This document shows, piece by piece, positions 8,554-15,786 of a DNA stretch of 64,000 nt. How positions within the stretch are numbered: the first letter of the stretch is position 1; each line of letters begins with the position of its first letter. The translations under genes were made by a program, and so were the position numbers. Source of the stretch: Solirubrobacteraceae bacterium (GTDB taxonomy: Bacteria > Actinomycetota > Thermoleophilia > Solirubrobacterales > Solirubrobacteraceae); assembly GCA_023230855.1 (NCBI GenBank), contig JALNWQ010000002.1, positions 124,001-188,000 of the forward strand. Direction: 5' to 3'. The notes below the pieces were generated by a model, which ran no database searches, was not told the DNA's origin, and was given only the letters and a program-made list of their open reading frames with translations.

Positions 8554-9834
8554 TCACGCCACGCGCGGGCAGTCCGGACGGGTCTCCCAGACCCCTCCGG
8601 GCGGCCGGGTGCGGGCCCCGGTCATCTCCCAGGCCTCGTGGCGCTCGGTGTCGGTGAGCCCCAACCGCAGGCCGAGCCCCAGGTCGACGTCGGAGCCGCC
8701 CTCGACGGTGTCCGTGCGGTACTCGCGCAGGTCGATCCAACCCTCGCGGGCCGCCCACCGGCCGAGCTCGCCGGCCGCCGCCACCGCCGCCCGGGGGCGC
8801 AGTCGCGATGCGGCCCGGAGCATCTCGCCCACGCGCTCGCGCAGCTCGGGGCGGGTGACGTCGAGCCGGATCTGCGCCTCGCGACGGCGGGTCCCGGCGT
8901 CGGCGCCGACCGCCCCCGCGAACCGCAGCTCGATCGGCCGGAGGTGGCGGTCCATGACGACCTCGGCGACGCCGTCCCCCTGGATGTCGCCGTCGAGCTG
9001 CAGGCCGATCGGGCCGTCGAGGGCCGCCGCGGCCTCCCCGGAGAGCGCGAGCGACACGGTGTACTCCCCGGTCCGACGGTCGCGGGAGCCGGAGCCCTCC
9101 AGGCCGAAGAACCCACTGCCGGGGGCGCTGACGTCGAGCGGGCCCGAGACCTCGCCGGTGATCGACCCGGTGGCCCCGATCGTCACGATCTCGACGTCGG
9201 GGTCGCGGACGTCGGGGGCGCGCCCGTCCCGCAGCGGACCCGGCAGCTCACGCTCGACCAGGCCCCGGATGAGCCGGTCGGCGGACGCCCCGTCGGGCAG
9301 GTCCCAGCGGTTGCCGCGCCCGGCGAGGAGCCGCCCCTCCACCACGGCCTCCGCCGACACGTCGATCCCGCCCTTGCCGTTGCGCCGCCTCCCGAGCCGG
9401 ACCGACCCGCCGAGCGAGAGCCCGACGCCGCCCTCACCGCCCTTGTGCGACGTGACGCTGACGGTGCCGTCGGAGTGCTCCTCGCGCAGAAGCATCCGGT
9501 TCCTCCCCACCCGCACGACGAGCAGCCGGACGCCGTTGGCGGTGCGGTCCTCGCTGCGCCGGACGAGGCAGGGACGCTGGACGTGGAACGCCGCGCAGCG
9601 GTCTCCGCCGGCGACGCACAGCGCCTGTCGGATCCCCGAGTGCACGGCGTTGGAGATCGACGGCGCCCACACCATCGCCCCACCGACGACGAGGAGCGCG
9701 GCGACGACGATCATCAGGCCGACGTGCTCGACGCTCGCCTGGCCGGCGTCGGCCCGCCCGTGGCGGGACGACCCGGGACGGTCCCGCCGGGCGGATGCGG
9801 GGCAGGGAGGGGCGGAGCGCGGAGGTGGGGACAC
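8554..9834 (-). CDS. Secreted protein of unknown function with class III (TadE-like) signal
   Basis: This 426-residue protein has a basic N-terminus, then G-Q-A-S-V-E (residues 31-36) followed directly by a hydrophobic helix (residues ~37-56). That layout is typical of prepilin-peptidase-cleaved class III or TadE-like signals. The rest is extracellular: Cys-containing segments (ALCVAGGDRC, RPCLV), a Gly-rich beta-prone region, and repeated statements of D/G-rich turns (GPIGLQLDGDIQGDG). It resembles actinobacterial proteins annotated near Tad/Flp pilus loci, but no other tad gene is in this window. It ends 30 bp before the LexA box of dnaE2 and is unlikely to be part of that transcript. The start is uncertain: a GTG at 9834 is the longest, and later starts would still keep the signal. 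Confidence 0.65.
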   Translation of the reverse strand: MSPPPRSAPPCPASARRDRPGSSRHGRADAGQASVEHVGLMIVVAALLVVGGAMVWAPSISNAVHSGIRQALCVAGGDRCAAFHVQRPCLVRRSEDRTANGVRLLVVRVGRNRMLLREEHSDGTVSVTSHKGGEGGVGLSLGGSVRLGRRRNGKGGIDVSAEAVVEGRLLAGRGNRWDLPDGASADRLIRGLVERELPGPLRDGRAPDVRDPDVEIVTIGATGSITGEVSGPLDVSAPGSGFFGLEGSGSRDRRTGEYTVSLALSGEAAAALDGPIGLQLDGDIQGDGVAEVVMDRHLRPIELRFAGAVGADAGTRRREAQIRLDVTRPELRERVGEMLRAASRLRPRAAVAAAGELGRWAAREGWIDLREYRTDTVEGGSDVDLGLGLRLGLTDTERHEAWEMTGARTRPPGGVWETRPDCPRVA

Positions 9835-10019
9835 GCCGCGATCGTCCCGCCCGCCCCCGTGCCGGAGTCAGGGGCCCTTCGTGCCGATCCCGCGTCGATC
9901 GTGCGCGATCTTCGTGCGGTCCCGACGCCCGGCCCGCCCCCGGACCCGCCCCCGCCCCACTCCCGGCCGAGCGCCGCACGGCCCGCCTCCCACCGTCCCC
10001 ACGACGGCCTCCGGCGGCC

Positions 10020-10274
10020 TCATCTCGACCGCCACCACCGTCCCCCGACGAGGTCCCGGTAGACGACGGTCACGCGCCCCCGCACGGTGACGACCTCCCA
10101 CATCCGTCGGCGCAGGGGGGCGTCGGTCCACCAGCGGTCCTCCAGGAGCCAGGTGGCGACGACCGCGTCGACCACCTGACCGTCCACCACCCGCGGGCGC
10201 CCGTCCGGCCCCGCCCGCACGTCGGCCGGGCGGGGCTCCCCCAGTCGCCGCAGTCCTCCCTCGCCCATCGACAC
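10020..10274 (-). CDS. Small SOS-controlled protein, DUF6504-like
   Basis: This 84-residue protein starts at a GTG that overlaps a LexA box exactly as dnaE2 and imuB do. The pattern is W-x9-10-WW (ATWLLEDRWW), an RRRMWEV strand, then VVYRDLVGGRWW at the C-terminus. This resembles DUF6504, a small family encoded next to ImuB in other Actinobacteria (family knowledge, modest certainty). No ImuA/ImuA'-type RecA-like protein is seen in this window, so this small protein could be the accessory partner of the ImuB-DnaE2 mutasome here; that is inference. The sequence has no membrane segment or signal and is probably cytoplasmic. Confidence 0.7.
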   Translation of the reverse strand: MSMGEGGLRRLGEPRPADVRAGPDGRPRVVDGQVVDAVVATWLLEDRWWTDAPLRRRMWEVVTVRGRVTVVYRDLVGGRWWRSR

Positions 10275-10287
10275 GAACGCATGTTCG
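10274..10287 (-). promoter_or_regulatory. LexA (SOS) box of the DUF6504-like gene
   Basis: CGAACATGCGTTCG on the minus strand, identical to the boxes of dnaE2 and imuB. The following bases are also identical (GTGTC), with the GTG start codon sharing the last G of the box. Confidence 0.92.
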
Positions 10288-10336
10288 CACGACGGGCCGA
10301 TCGTCCGCCGCAGGCGCCCGACGGGGACGCCCGAGC

Positions 10337-10358
10337 TTTCACATGGTGATTACATGGT
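10337..10358 (+). promoter_or_regulatory. PHO-box-like 11-bp direct repeat
   Basis: Two adjacent 11-mers, TTTCACATGGT and GATTACATGGT, place ACATGGT at an exact 11-bp period, directly upstream of the DUF47-pit operon (start 10365). Actinobacterial PhoP operators are built from 11-bp direct repeats, so this is a plausible phosphate-starvation operator. The element ends only 6 bp before the ATG, so it would also overlap the 5' end of the mRNA. Confidence 0.45.
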
Positions 10359-10364
10359 CGGTCC

Positions 10365-10991
10365 ATGGCCCGGATCACGCAGATCCTCTCCGGCCGCGAC
10401 ACCCGCTACTTCGAGCTCTTCGAGGCGTCGGTGGGGAACGCGGTCCGCGCGTCGGAGCTGCTCCAGCAGTTCCTCAAGGTCTTTCCGGACGAGCCGGCGC
10501 TCGCCCGCGAGGTCCACGCGATCGAGAGCGACACCGACCGGATCACCCACGACATCATCCACCACCTCAACCAGACGTTCGTCACGCCGCTGGAGCGCGA
10601 GGACATCCTCGAGCTGGCGTCGGCGCTGGACGACATCGTCGACTACATCGACGAGGTGGCCGACCTCATGGTCCTCTACCGGGTCGAGGCCCCGATGGAC
10701 CAGGCGCACCGCCTGTGCGAGATCCTCGTCGAGGCCGCGCAGGCCCTCGCCCAGGCGATGCCGCGACTGCGCGACTTCGGCGACATCCGCCACTTCACCG
10801 TCGAGGTGAACCGGCTGGAGAACGACGGGGACCGGGTCTCGCGCGAGGCGATCGCGGCCCTGTTCGACGGCGGGATCGACCCGATGGTCGTCATCCGCTG
10901 GAAGGACATCTACGAGCATCTCGAGGAGGCGATCGACGCGACCGAGCGCGTCGCGAACATCCTCGAGGGCATCGTCATCAAGAACCGCTGA
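10365..10991 (+). CDS. DUF47/PhoU-like phosphate transport regulator
   Basis: This 208-residue all-helical cytoplasmic protein is of the DUF47 (PhoU-like, Pit accessory) family. Visible signatures are the repeated acidic helices with D-x-x-x-D spacing: ESDTDRITHDI, ALDDIVDYIDEVADL, and ENDGDRVSREA with DIYEHLEEAIDATE near the C-terminus. These bind metal clusters in PhoU relatives. It is the first gene of an operon; pit begins 40 bp downstream. Proteins of this family are thought to gate or support low-affinity phosphate uptake by Pit. The length is normal for the family. Confidence 0.9.
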   Translation: MARITQILSGRDTRYFELFEASVGNAVRASELLQQFLKVFPDEPALAREVHAIESDTDRITHDIIHHLNQTFVTPLEREDILELASALDDIVDYIDEVADLMVLYRVEAPMDQAHRLCEILVEAAQALAQAMPRLRDFGDIRHFTVEVNRLENDGDRVSREAIAALFDGGIDPMVVIRWKDIYEHLEEAIDATERVANILEGIVIKNR

Positions 10992-11031
10992 CCGGCCGGT
11001 CCCCATGTCCCTTCCCTCGCACGGCTGATCC

Positions 11032-12168
11032 ATGGACGCCGGCCTGCTCCTCCTCGTGCTCGTCGTCGTCACGGCGCTGGCGTTCGACTACACCAACGGG
11101 TTCCACGACACGGCCAACGTCGTGGCCACCTCGATCTCCACCCGGGCGCTCCCCCCGCGCCTGGCGGTGCTCATCGCCGCGATCCTGAACTTCGTCGGGG
11201 CGTTCCTGTCCCTGGAGGTGGCGGCGACGATCGCCTCGGGCATCGTGGAGGCGGGCGACATCACGCTCCAGGTGGTGTTCGCCGGGCTCATCGGAGCGAT
11301 CACGTGGAACCTCATCACGTGGTGGTTCGGGCTGCCGTCGAGCTCCTCCCACGCCCTCATCGGCGGGGTCGTCGGGGCGATGCTCGTCTCGCACGGGGCG
11401 GGCTCGGTCCACGGCGACGGCCTCGTCGGCAAGGTCTTCGTGCCCGCGCTCGTCGCCCCGCTGCTGGCGTTCGTCGTGGCGGGCGTCGGGATCCTCTGCG
11501 CCTACCGGATCGTCGGGAGGCTGGTGCCCGGCCCGGTCACCCGCGGCTACCGCCTGGGCCAGATCGCGTCCGGGTCGCTGCTGGCCCTCGCCCACGGCAC
11601 GAACGACGCCCAGAAGACGATGGGGATCATCACCCTCGCGCTCGTCGCCCACGGGACGCTCGGCCCCGAGAACCCCGAGGTGCCGTTCTGGGTCGTGGCC
11701 TCGTCCGCATCGGCGATCGCGCTGGGGACGTACTCCGGCGGCTGGCGGATCATCCGCACGATGGGCTCGAAGATCATCAAGATGGACGCCGCCCAGGGCT
11801 TCAGCGCCCAGGGCTCCGGCGCCGCGGTGATCCTCGCCGCGAGCCACGCCGGGTTCCCGCTGTCGACCACCCACGTCATCTCGGGCGGGGTCGTCGGCGC
11901 CGGCGCCGCCAAGCGCCTCTCGGCGGTGAAGTGGGGCGTCGCCGGCAACATGGCCGTCGCCTGGATCCTCACGATCCCCGCCGCCGGGGCGGTCGGCGGG
12001 GCGATCTACGGGATCTCGCACCTGGCCGGCGGCGGCACGCGCGGGCCCCTCGTCGTGTGCGGCCTGCTCGCGGTGCTCGTCGCCTACCTCCTGCGCGCCC
12101 GCCGGACGCCCCCACCGATCGCCGACGGCCCCGAGACCGTGACGCCCGACCCGGGGGCGACCGCATGA
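11032..12168 (+). CDS. pit: Low-affinity inorganic phosphate transporter, Pit family
   Basis: Polytopic membrane protein of 378 residues belonging to the PiT family (phosphate-metal:proton symport). The two family signatures are present as inverted duplicates: FDYTNGFHDTAN near residues 17-28 and LAHGTNDAQKTMG near residues 185-197. Further repeats SSSHALIGG and STTHVISGG follow. About ten hydrophobic segments are evident. It sits downstream of DUF47 in the usual pair and overlaps the next small gene by ATGA. The C-terminus is a short polar tail. Confidence 0.92.
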   Translation: MDAGLLLLVLVVVTALAFDYTNGFHDTANVVATSISTRALPPRLAVLIAAILNFVGAFLSLEVAATIASGIVEAGDITLQVVFAGLIGAITWNLITWWFGLPSSSSHALIGGVVGAMLVSHGAGSVHGDGLVGKVFVPALVAPLLAFVVAGVGILCAYRIVGRLVPGPVTRGYRLGQIASGSLLALAHGTNDAQKTMGIITLALVAHGTLGPENPEVPFWVVASSASAIALGTYSGGWRIIRTMGSKIIKMDAAQGFSAQGSGAAVILAASHAGFPLSTTHVISGGVVGAGAAKRLSAVKWGVAGNMAVAWILTIPAAGAVGGAIYGISHLAGGGTRGPLVVCGLLAVLVAYLLRARRTPPPIADGPETVTPDPGATA

Positions 12169-12392
12169 CCGACACCGAGGCCCTGCTCGAGGTCGTCCTC
12201 GTCGGGTTCCTCTCCGGCGTGGGCCTCATCGTCATCTTCTCGCTGACGATCGCCGAGACCGTCCGGGCGATGGTCGCCCGGCGGGAGCACCGTCGCGGGA
12301 CGGCGGTGCTGCACGCGGCCGGGGCCGCCGTCGGGGGCGTCCTGTGCGTCGCCGCGGTGGTCCTCGCGCTCACGCTGATGATGCACAAGTAG
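12165..12392 (+). CDS. Small two-helix membrane protein of the phosphate operon
   Basis: This 75-residue protein starts at an ATG overlapping the TGA of pit (ATGA), so it is translationally coupled. It has two hydrophobic segments, residues ~8-30 and ~50-72, joined by a basic loop (VARREHRRG). It is not recognised as a named family. Placement suggests an accessory subunit or stabiliser of the transporter. It ends 21 bp before the convergent imuB stop. Confidence 0.75.
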   Translation: MTDTEALLEVVLVGFLSGVGLIVIFSLTIAETVRAMVARREHRRGTAVLHAAGAAVGGVLCVAAVVLALTLMMHK

Positions 12393-12413
12393 CCCTGGAG
12401 CGCCGACGCCGGC

Positions 12414-13610
12414 TCACGGCTCGAACGGCGTCAGCCCCATCCGACGCTCGGCGACGCGGGACCCGGGGTCCAGGTCGACGATCCGCAACGCCCCCTCCGG
12501 CCCCGCGACCTGCCGGACCTGACGGACCGCCTCGCGCAGGCGGGCGCGGCGGACGGCGACGTCCTCGTCCAGCAGCGACAGGTCGCCCCGCACCGGGTCC
12601 CCGAACCCGTCGACCCGGAGCGCGAGCCGACGGGCGGGAGCCGGGAGCAGGTCGAGCCGTAGCCCCAGGGCGGCCCGGATCCGCGCCGGGTCGGCGGTCG
12701 CCTCGCGCAACACGACGCGGTCCTGCCAGGTGCCCCGCTGGACGAGCGCCGCCCGCAGGGTGAGCGACCGCAGGCGGCGGCGACGACGGCGCGGGTCGGC
12801 GACCACCCGGTCGACGAGCAGCGCCAGCGCCCGGTGCAGCTGCGCCCCGGACAGCGCCTCGGGGATCACCAGGTCGACGGTGAGCGGGGTCACCGCGTCC
12901 CGTGGACGGAGCGGGGCGTCCCGGCCCTCGAGCAGCTCCCCGAGCAGTAGGCCCGGCCGCCCGAACCGCTCGCCGAGCGCGGCCCTCGGCAACGTCCGGA
13001 CGTCCGCCAGGGTGGCGAGGCCCAGCCGCTCCAGCCGCTCGACCATCCCGGCCAGCCGCGGGTCGTCGACGAGCGCCGCCACCGGGACGTGGCGCAGCAG
13101 GGCGGGGACGTCGGCGTCGTGGACCACGGCCGCCTGGCGGCTACGCGCCCGACCGGCGGCGATCCGGGCGAGGAACCGGGTGGGCGCCACGCCGATCCGG
13201 GCCGGCGCGCCGACGGCCCGGCGGACCGCGCCGACGATCCCGTCGACCGTCCCGCCGTGCAGGCGACGGATGTCGGCCGTCGTGAGCCACGCGACGCCCG
13301 GCACGTCGGGGTCGACCTCGACCCGGGCCCCGATCGACTCGATCCGGGCGAGGACCTCCTCCCACCGGGACGCGACGAGGACCGGATCGGGTGGCAGCAG
13401 GCGCAACGTGGGACAGCGGGCCAGCGCCTCCCCCAACGGCAGGCCCGGACGCACCCCCGCTCCCTCGTCCGCGGCGGAGACGTCGCCGACGCCCCCGTGG
13501 GCGGCCCCCGTCGGCGCGAGCGCCACCGGCCCGGCGAGCAACTCGCTCCGGTTCCCGGCGGCGACAAGCAGGGCGAACCGCGGGAGGTGGAGGCAGAGGA
13601 TCGACGACAC
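12414..13610 (-). CDS. imuB: ImuB-like inactive Y-family polymerase
   Basis: Mutasome adaptor of 398 residues. It starts VSSILCLHLPRFALLVAAG at a GTG joined to a LexA box. The position that carries the catalytic DxD in DinB (DMDAFF) reads LHLPRF here, so the polymerase is predicted to be catalytically dead, as ImuB proteins are. The finger/palm-like LPLGEALARCPTL, the helix-hairpin segment (VERLERLGLATLADVRTLPRAAL) and a little-finger domain with Arg-rich strand are visible. ImuB links DnaE2 to the beta clamp; dnaE2 lies 4 kb away on the same strand as a separate LexA target, not in one operon. A longer reading frame upstream to 13844 is rejected because it crosses the LexA box and another ORF. 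Confidence 0.88.
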   Translation of the reverse strand: MSSILCLHLPRFALLVAAGNRSELLAGPVALAPTGAAHGGVGDVSAADEGAGVRPGLPLGEALARCPTLRLLPPDPVLVASRWEEVLARIESIGARVEVDPDVPGVAWLTTADIRRLHGGTVDGIVGAVRRAVGAPARIGVAPTRFLARIAAGRARSRQAAVVHDADVPALLRHVPVAALVDDPRLAGMVERLERLGLATLADVRTLPRAALGERFGRPGLLLGELLEGRDAPLRPRDAVTPLTVDLVIPEALSGAQLHRALALLVDRVVADPRRRRRRLRSLTLRAALVQRGTWQDRVVLREATADPARIRAALGLRLDLLPAPARRLALRVDGFGDPVRGDLSLLDEDVAVRRARLREAVRQVRQVAGPEGALRIVDLDPGSRVAERRMGLTPFEP

Positions 13611-13623
13611 GAACGCATGTTCG
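13610..13623 (-). promoter_or_regulatory. LexA (SOS) box of imuB
   Basis: CGAACATGCGTTCG on the minus strand; its last base is the first base of the imuB GTG start. The flanks GCGAACATGCGTTCGTGTC are identical to the dnaE2 copy. Confidence 0.92.
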
Positions 13624-13716
13624 CATCGGACGCGGACGGCAGGCCCGCCGCGACGTCCGCGACCACCCCCTCGCGGAGTCCCGCGCCGACCCACCGGGCC
13701 GACGCGGGACGACGGG

Positions 13717-13788
13717 CTACTTCTTCTTGCCCTTCCGACCCTTCTTCTTGTCCTTCTTGTCCTTCTTGCGCTTCTTGTCCTTCGCCAT
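13717..13788 (-). CDS. Lysine-rich 23-residue mini-protein
   Basis: A short ORF reads M-A-K-D-K-K-R-K-K-D-K-K-D-K-K-K-G-R-K-G-K-K-K then TAG, with 15 lysines and no hydrophobic residues after the start. Upstream is GAAGGGGG about 7 nt from the ATG. Lysine is encoded only by AAG, consistent with genuine use in a GC-rich genome. The high density of AAG codons would be very unlikely in unselected sequence of this composition. It lies about 95 bp upstream of the imuB SOS box on the same strand. Such peptides often bind RNA, ribosomes or DNA; nothing here proves translation. Confidence 0.5.
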   Translation of the reverse strand: MAKDKKRKKDKKDKKKGRKGKKK

Positions 13789-13839
13789 GGGAACGCCCCC
13801 TTCCGTCTCTTCGATCCACGTCCGCCCCCATCCGGGAGC

Positions 13840-13879
13840 GTCAATGAAATATTGACACTTCCGTCAAGGTATCATTGAC
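13840..13879. promoter_or_regulatory. Imperfect palindrome overlapping the HTH-gene promoter
   Basis: GTCAATGA (13840-13847) and TCATTGAC (13872-13879) form the ends of a 40-bp inverted repeat whose 16-bp arms agree at 12 positions. The stretch is unusually AT-rich for the window. The right arm contains TTGACG (13875-13880), 15 bp ahead of a TACCCT box (13896-13901) that precedes the GTG at 13909 by 7 nt. This looks like the operator of an autoregulated HTH gene. It also faces the lysine-rich ORF on the other strand. Confidence 0.55.
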
Positions 13880-13908
13880 GCCCAGGGGAAGCAAGTACCC
13901 TGCTCTCC

Positions 13909-14175
13909 GTGGCTGCACCGTCCGCTTCCCGCCGCGTCTCCAAGGCGCTGTCCACCCTCGCCGCGCTACCGGACCCCCTGGAGCGCCTCGACGCGATCCG
14001 CGGCGCCCGGGAGGCGCTCGAGCAGCTGGCCCAGGACGCCGTCGACGAGGCACGCGCGTCCGGCGCCACGTGGAAGCAGATCGGCGCGCTCTACGGCATC
14101 TCCAAGCAGGCCGCCCAGCAACGGTTCCGACGGCCGACGGCCGACGTCGCCGCCCCGCCGCCGGACGCCCCGTGA
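13909..14175 (+). CDS. Small helix-turn-helix protein
   Basis: This 88-residue protein has an N-terminal helical part (LPDPLERLDAIRGAREALEQL) and a C-terminal helix-turn-helix, ATWKQIGALYGISKQAAQQRF, near residues 53-73. This layout is common in short actinobacterial DNA-binding proteins of unknown target. The GTG start follows a TAnnnT box by 7 nt, suggesting a leaderless message. An inverted repeat covers its promoter, so autoregulation is likely. A strong terminator follows the stop by 5 bp. Confidence 0.8.
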   Translation: MAAPSASRRVSKALSTLAALPDPLERLDAIRGAREALEQLAQDAVDEARASGATWKQIGALYGISKQAAQQRFRRPTADVAAPPPDAP

Positions 14176-14180
14176 ACGTA

Positions 14181-14208
14181 GAGGGCCCCCGCTCTCGCGG
14201 GGGCCCTC
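14181..14208. terminator. Bidirectional hairpin between the HTH gene and rnpB
   Basis: Perfect 12-bp stem (GAGGGCCCCCGC/GCGGGGGCCCTC) with a four-base loop, followed on the plus strand by CTT. It closes the HTH gene and, on the minus strand, lies just past the 3' end of RNase P RNA. Confidence 0.85.
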
Positions 14209-14210
14209 CT

Positions 14211-14537
14211 TAGCAGGCCGATACGCCGGATTCTGTCGTGCGTCGCCATCCATCTGTGCGACCTACCTGGACCTCGACGGGCCGCCTGCGAACGGTCCTG
14301 CTCGGTCTTGCACCGGGTGGGGTTTACCTGGCCGCCGTGTCGCCACGACGCCGGTGCGCTCTTACCGCACCATTTCAACCTTGCCTGTGCCGAGGCTCGC
14401 GCCCCGGCCATCGGCGGTGTGTTTTCTGTGGCACTCTCCCGCGGGTTTCCCCGGGTCGGATTCCCCGACCACCCTGCCCTGTGGTGTCCGGACGTTCCTC
14501 GAGCGGATCGAGCCCGCCCGCGGCGACGTGGCCTGCG
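14211..14537 (-). ncRNA. rnpB: RNase P RNA, bacterial type A
   Basis: On the minus strand the conserved RNase P RNA blocks appear in order: GAGGAACGTCCGGAC near the 5' end, CACAGAAAACACACCGCCGA, AAGGTTGAAATGGTGCGGTA, AGAGCGCACCGG, and the 3' end CGACAGAATCCGGCGTATCG followed by GCC. The 3' strand (GGCCTGC, plus 14215-14221 region) can pair with GCAGGCC at 14536-14530 to form P1, which sets the approximate ends. P3 appears shortened. The RNA cleaves 5' leaders from pre-tRNAs. Ends are accurate to perhaps 10 nt. Confidence 0.92.
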
Positions 14538-14607
14538 TCGGGCACCGTACCGGACCGCGAGGCGAAGGCACGGCCCGCCGCAAGCCCACGCGGAGCGCAC
14601 GGAGCGA

Positions 14608-14639
14608 TCGCGTGCGCCGCCTCCCTACGGCGCACGCGA
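14608..14639. terminator. Hairpin downstream of lexA
   Basis: A perfect 12-bp inverted repeat (TCGCGTGCGCCG and its complement, 8-bp loop) lies in the 260-bp gap between lexA and rnpB. There is no T-tract. It may terminate lexA transcripts or be part of the rnpB leader. No ORF in this gap is supported. Confidence 0.4.
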
Positions 14640-14797
14640 CCGTCCTGACGGGCCTCGCCGTCGCGCGGCCCGATATCCCCCTCTACCCCGCCGACGCCGG
14701 GACTCCTACCCGCTGGGCGCGCCCGCCCACCGACGGCCCCGACGACGACCGGACGGCGACCCTCCCGATCGCGGTCCGCTCGTCGCCGGCCGGCGGC

Positions 14798-15427
14798 TCA
14801 CGCCATGTGGCGCAGCAGCCCGACGACCTTGCCCAGCACGAGCGCCTCACGGGAGCGGATCGGCTCCATGTCGGGGTTCTCGGGCTGCAGTCGGATGTGG
14901 TCGTCCTCACGGAAGTAGCGCTTGACCGTCGCCTCCTCCCCCACGAGCGCGACGACGATCTCGCCGTCGACCGCGGTGTCCTGCCGCCGGACGACGACGA
15001 GGTCGCCGGGCATGATCCCCGCGCCCACCATCGACTCGCCCCGGATCCGCAGCAGGTACTCCCCGTGCTCGCCGCCGGCGACGTCGGGCACCGCCACGTG
15101 CTCCTCGACCTGCTCGTCGGCGAGGATCGGGTCCCCCGCCGCGACCTGACCGACGAGCGGCAGGCGCCGCGACCGACCCACGGCGTTGCGGACGCCCTCG
15201 ACCGCCTGCTCGACGCCCCGCTCCAGCAGCTCGATCGCCCGCGGCTTGGACGGGTCCCGCCGCAGCAGCCCGAGCTTCTCGAGGTTGGCGAGGTGGGCGT
15301 GGACGGTCGACGAGCTGGCCAGGCCGACCGCCTTGCCGATGTCGCGCACCGTCGGTGGATAGCCGTTGCTCGAGGTGTACCCCCGGATGAAGTCGAAGAT
15401 CTCCTGCTGGCGCTTGGTGAGGTCCAT
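14798..15427 (-). CDS. lexA: SOS repressor LexA
   Basis: DNA-damage response repressor of 209 residues. The N-terminal winged helix has LTKRQQEIFDFI and PTVRDIGKAVGLASSSTVHAHL (recognition helix). The linker carries the Ala97-Gly98 autocleavage bond (AAGDPI). The peptidase domain has Ser132 (RGESM) and Lys169 (EATVKRYF) as the Ser-Lys dyad. Length is normal. Its own SOS box lies 18 nt upstream, giving autoregulation, and three more boxes in this window mark its targets. Confidence 0.97.
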   Translation of the reverse strand: MDLTKRQQEIFDFIRGYTSSNGYPPTVRDIGKAVGLASSSTVHAHLANLEKLGLLRRDPSKPRAIELLERGVEQAVEGVRNAVGRSRRLPLVGQVAAGDPILADEQVEEHVAVPDVAGGEHGEYLLRIRGESMVGAGIMPGDLVVVRRQDTAVDGEIVVALVGEEATVKRYFREDDHIRLQPENPDMEPIRSREALVLGKVVGLLRHMA

Positions 15428-15445
15428 GGTTCCCGTGCCCTGGGG

Positions 15446-15459
15446 CGAACGTGTGTTCG
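15446..15459 (-). promoter_or_regulatory. LexA (SOS) box of lexA
   Basis: CGAACACACGTTCG on the minus strand, differing from the three target-gene boxes only in the central four bases. Unlike them it is separated from the ATG by 18 nt, so lexA has a short leader. Confidence 0.92.
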
Positions 15460-15581
15460 TCACGCTACCGCGGCGACCGGCGGACCGCAAGGCCGGGCGC
15501 GCGCGTCGGCCGCGGGCCCCGGCGGCCGGCCCCCCCGCACGCCCTCCCGGACGCCGACCGGGTATGCTTCGCGACCCGCAC

Positions 15582-15666
<85 letters not shown>

Positions 15667-15680
15667 CTTCGGCAGGACCC

Positions 15681-15714
15681 GGAGCCCCCGGTCGCGACAG
15701 CGGCCGGGGGCTCC
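15681..15714 (+). terminator. Terminator of tRNA-Leu
   Basis: Perfect 11-bp stem GGAGCCCCCGG/CCGGGGGCTCC with a 12-nt loop, 15 bp past the tRNA, followed by GGCCGTTTCG. Confidence 0.75.
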
Positions 15715-15786
15715 GGCCGTTTCGGGGGGACGCGTCCCGCCGGAACGACTCCCAACGGCGCGCTCCGGGGGGATTAGAGTCGCGCC

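Noticed and set aside
5200..10062. A very long open frame on the plus strand opposite dnaE2 and its neighbours
   Set aside because: It is antisense to clear protein families and has Arg/Pro/Gly-rich shadow composition. Such frames are expected in GC-rich DNA; others occur opposite ccmF, the DUF3556 operon and the glycolytic genes.
13611..13844. Longer N-terminus for ImuB
   Set aside because: It would read through the SOS box and the Lys-rich ORF, and the added residues are Arg/Gly-rich with no similarity to Y-family polymerases.
14540..14797. Protein-coding gene between rnpB and lexA
   Set aside because: Open frames run into the RNase P RNA and lack any recognisable start context.
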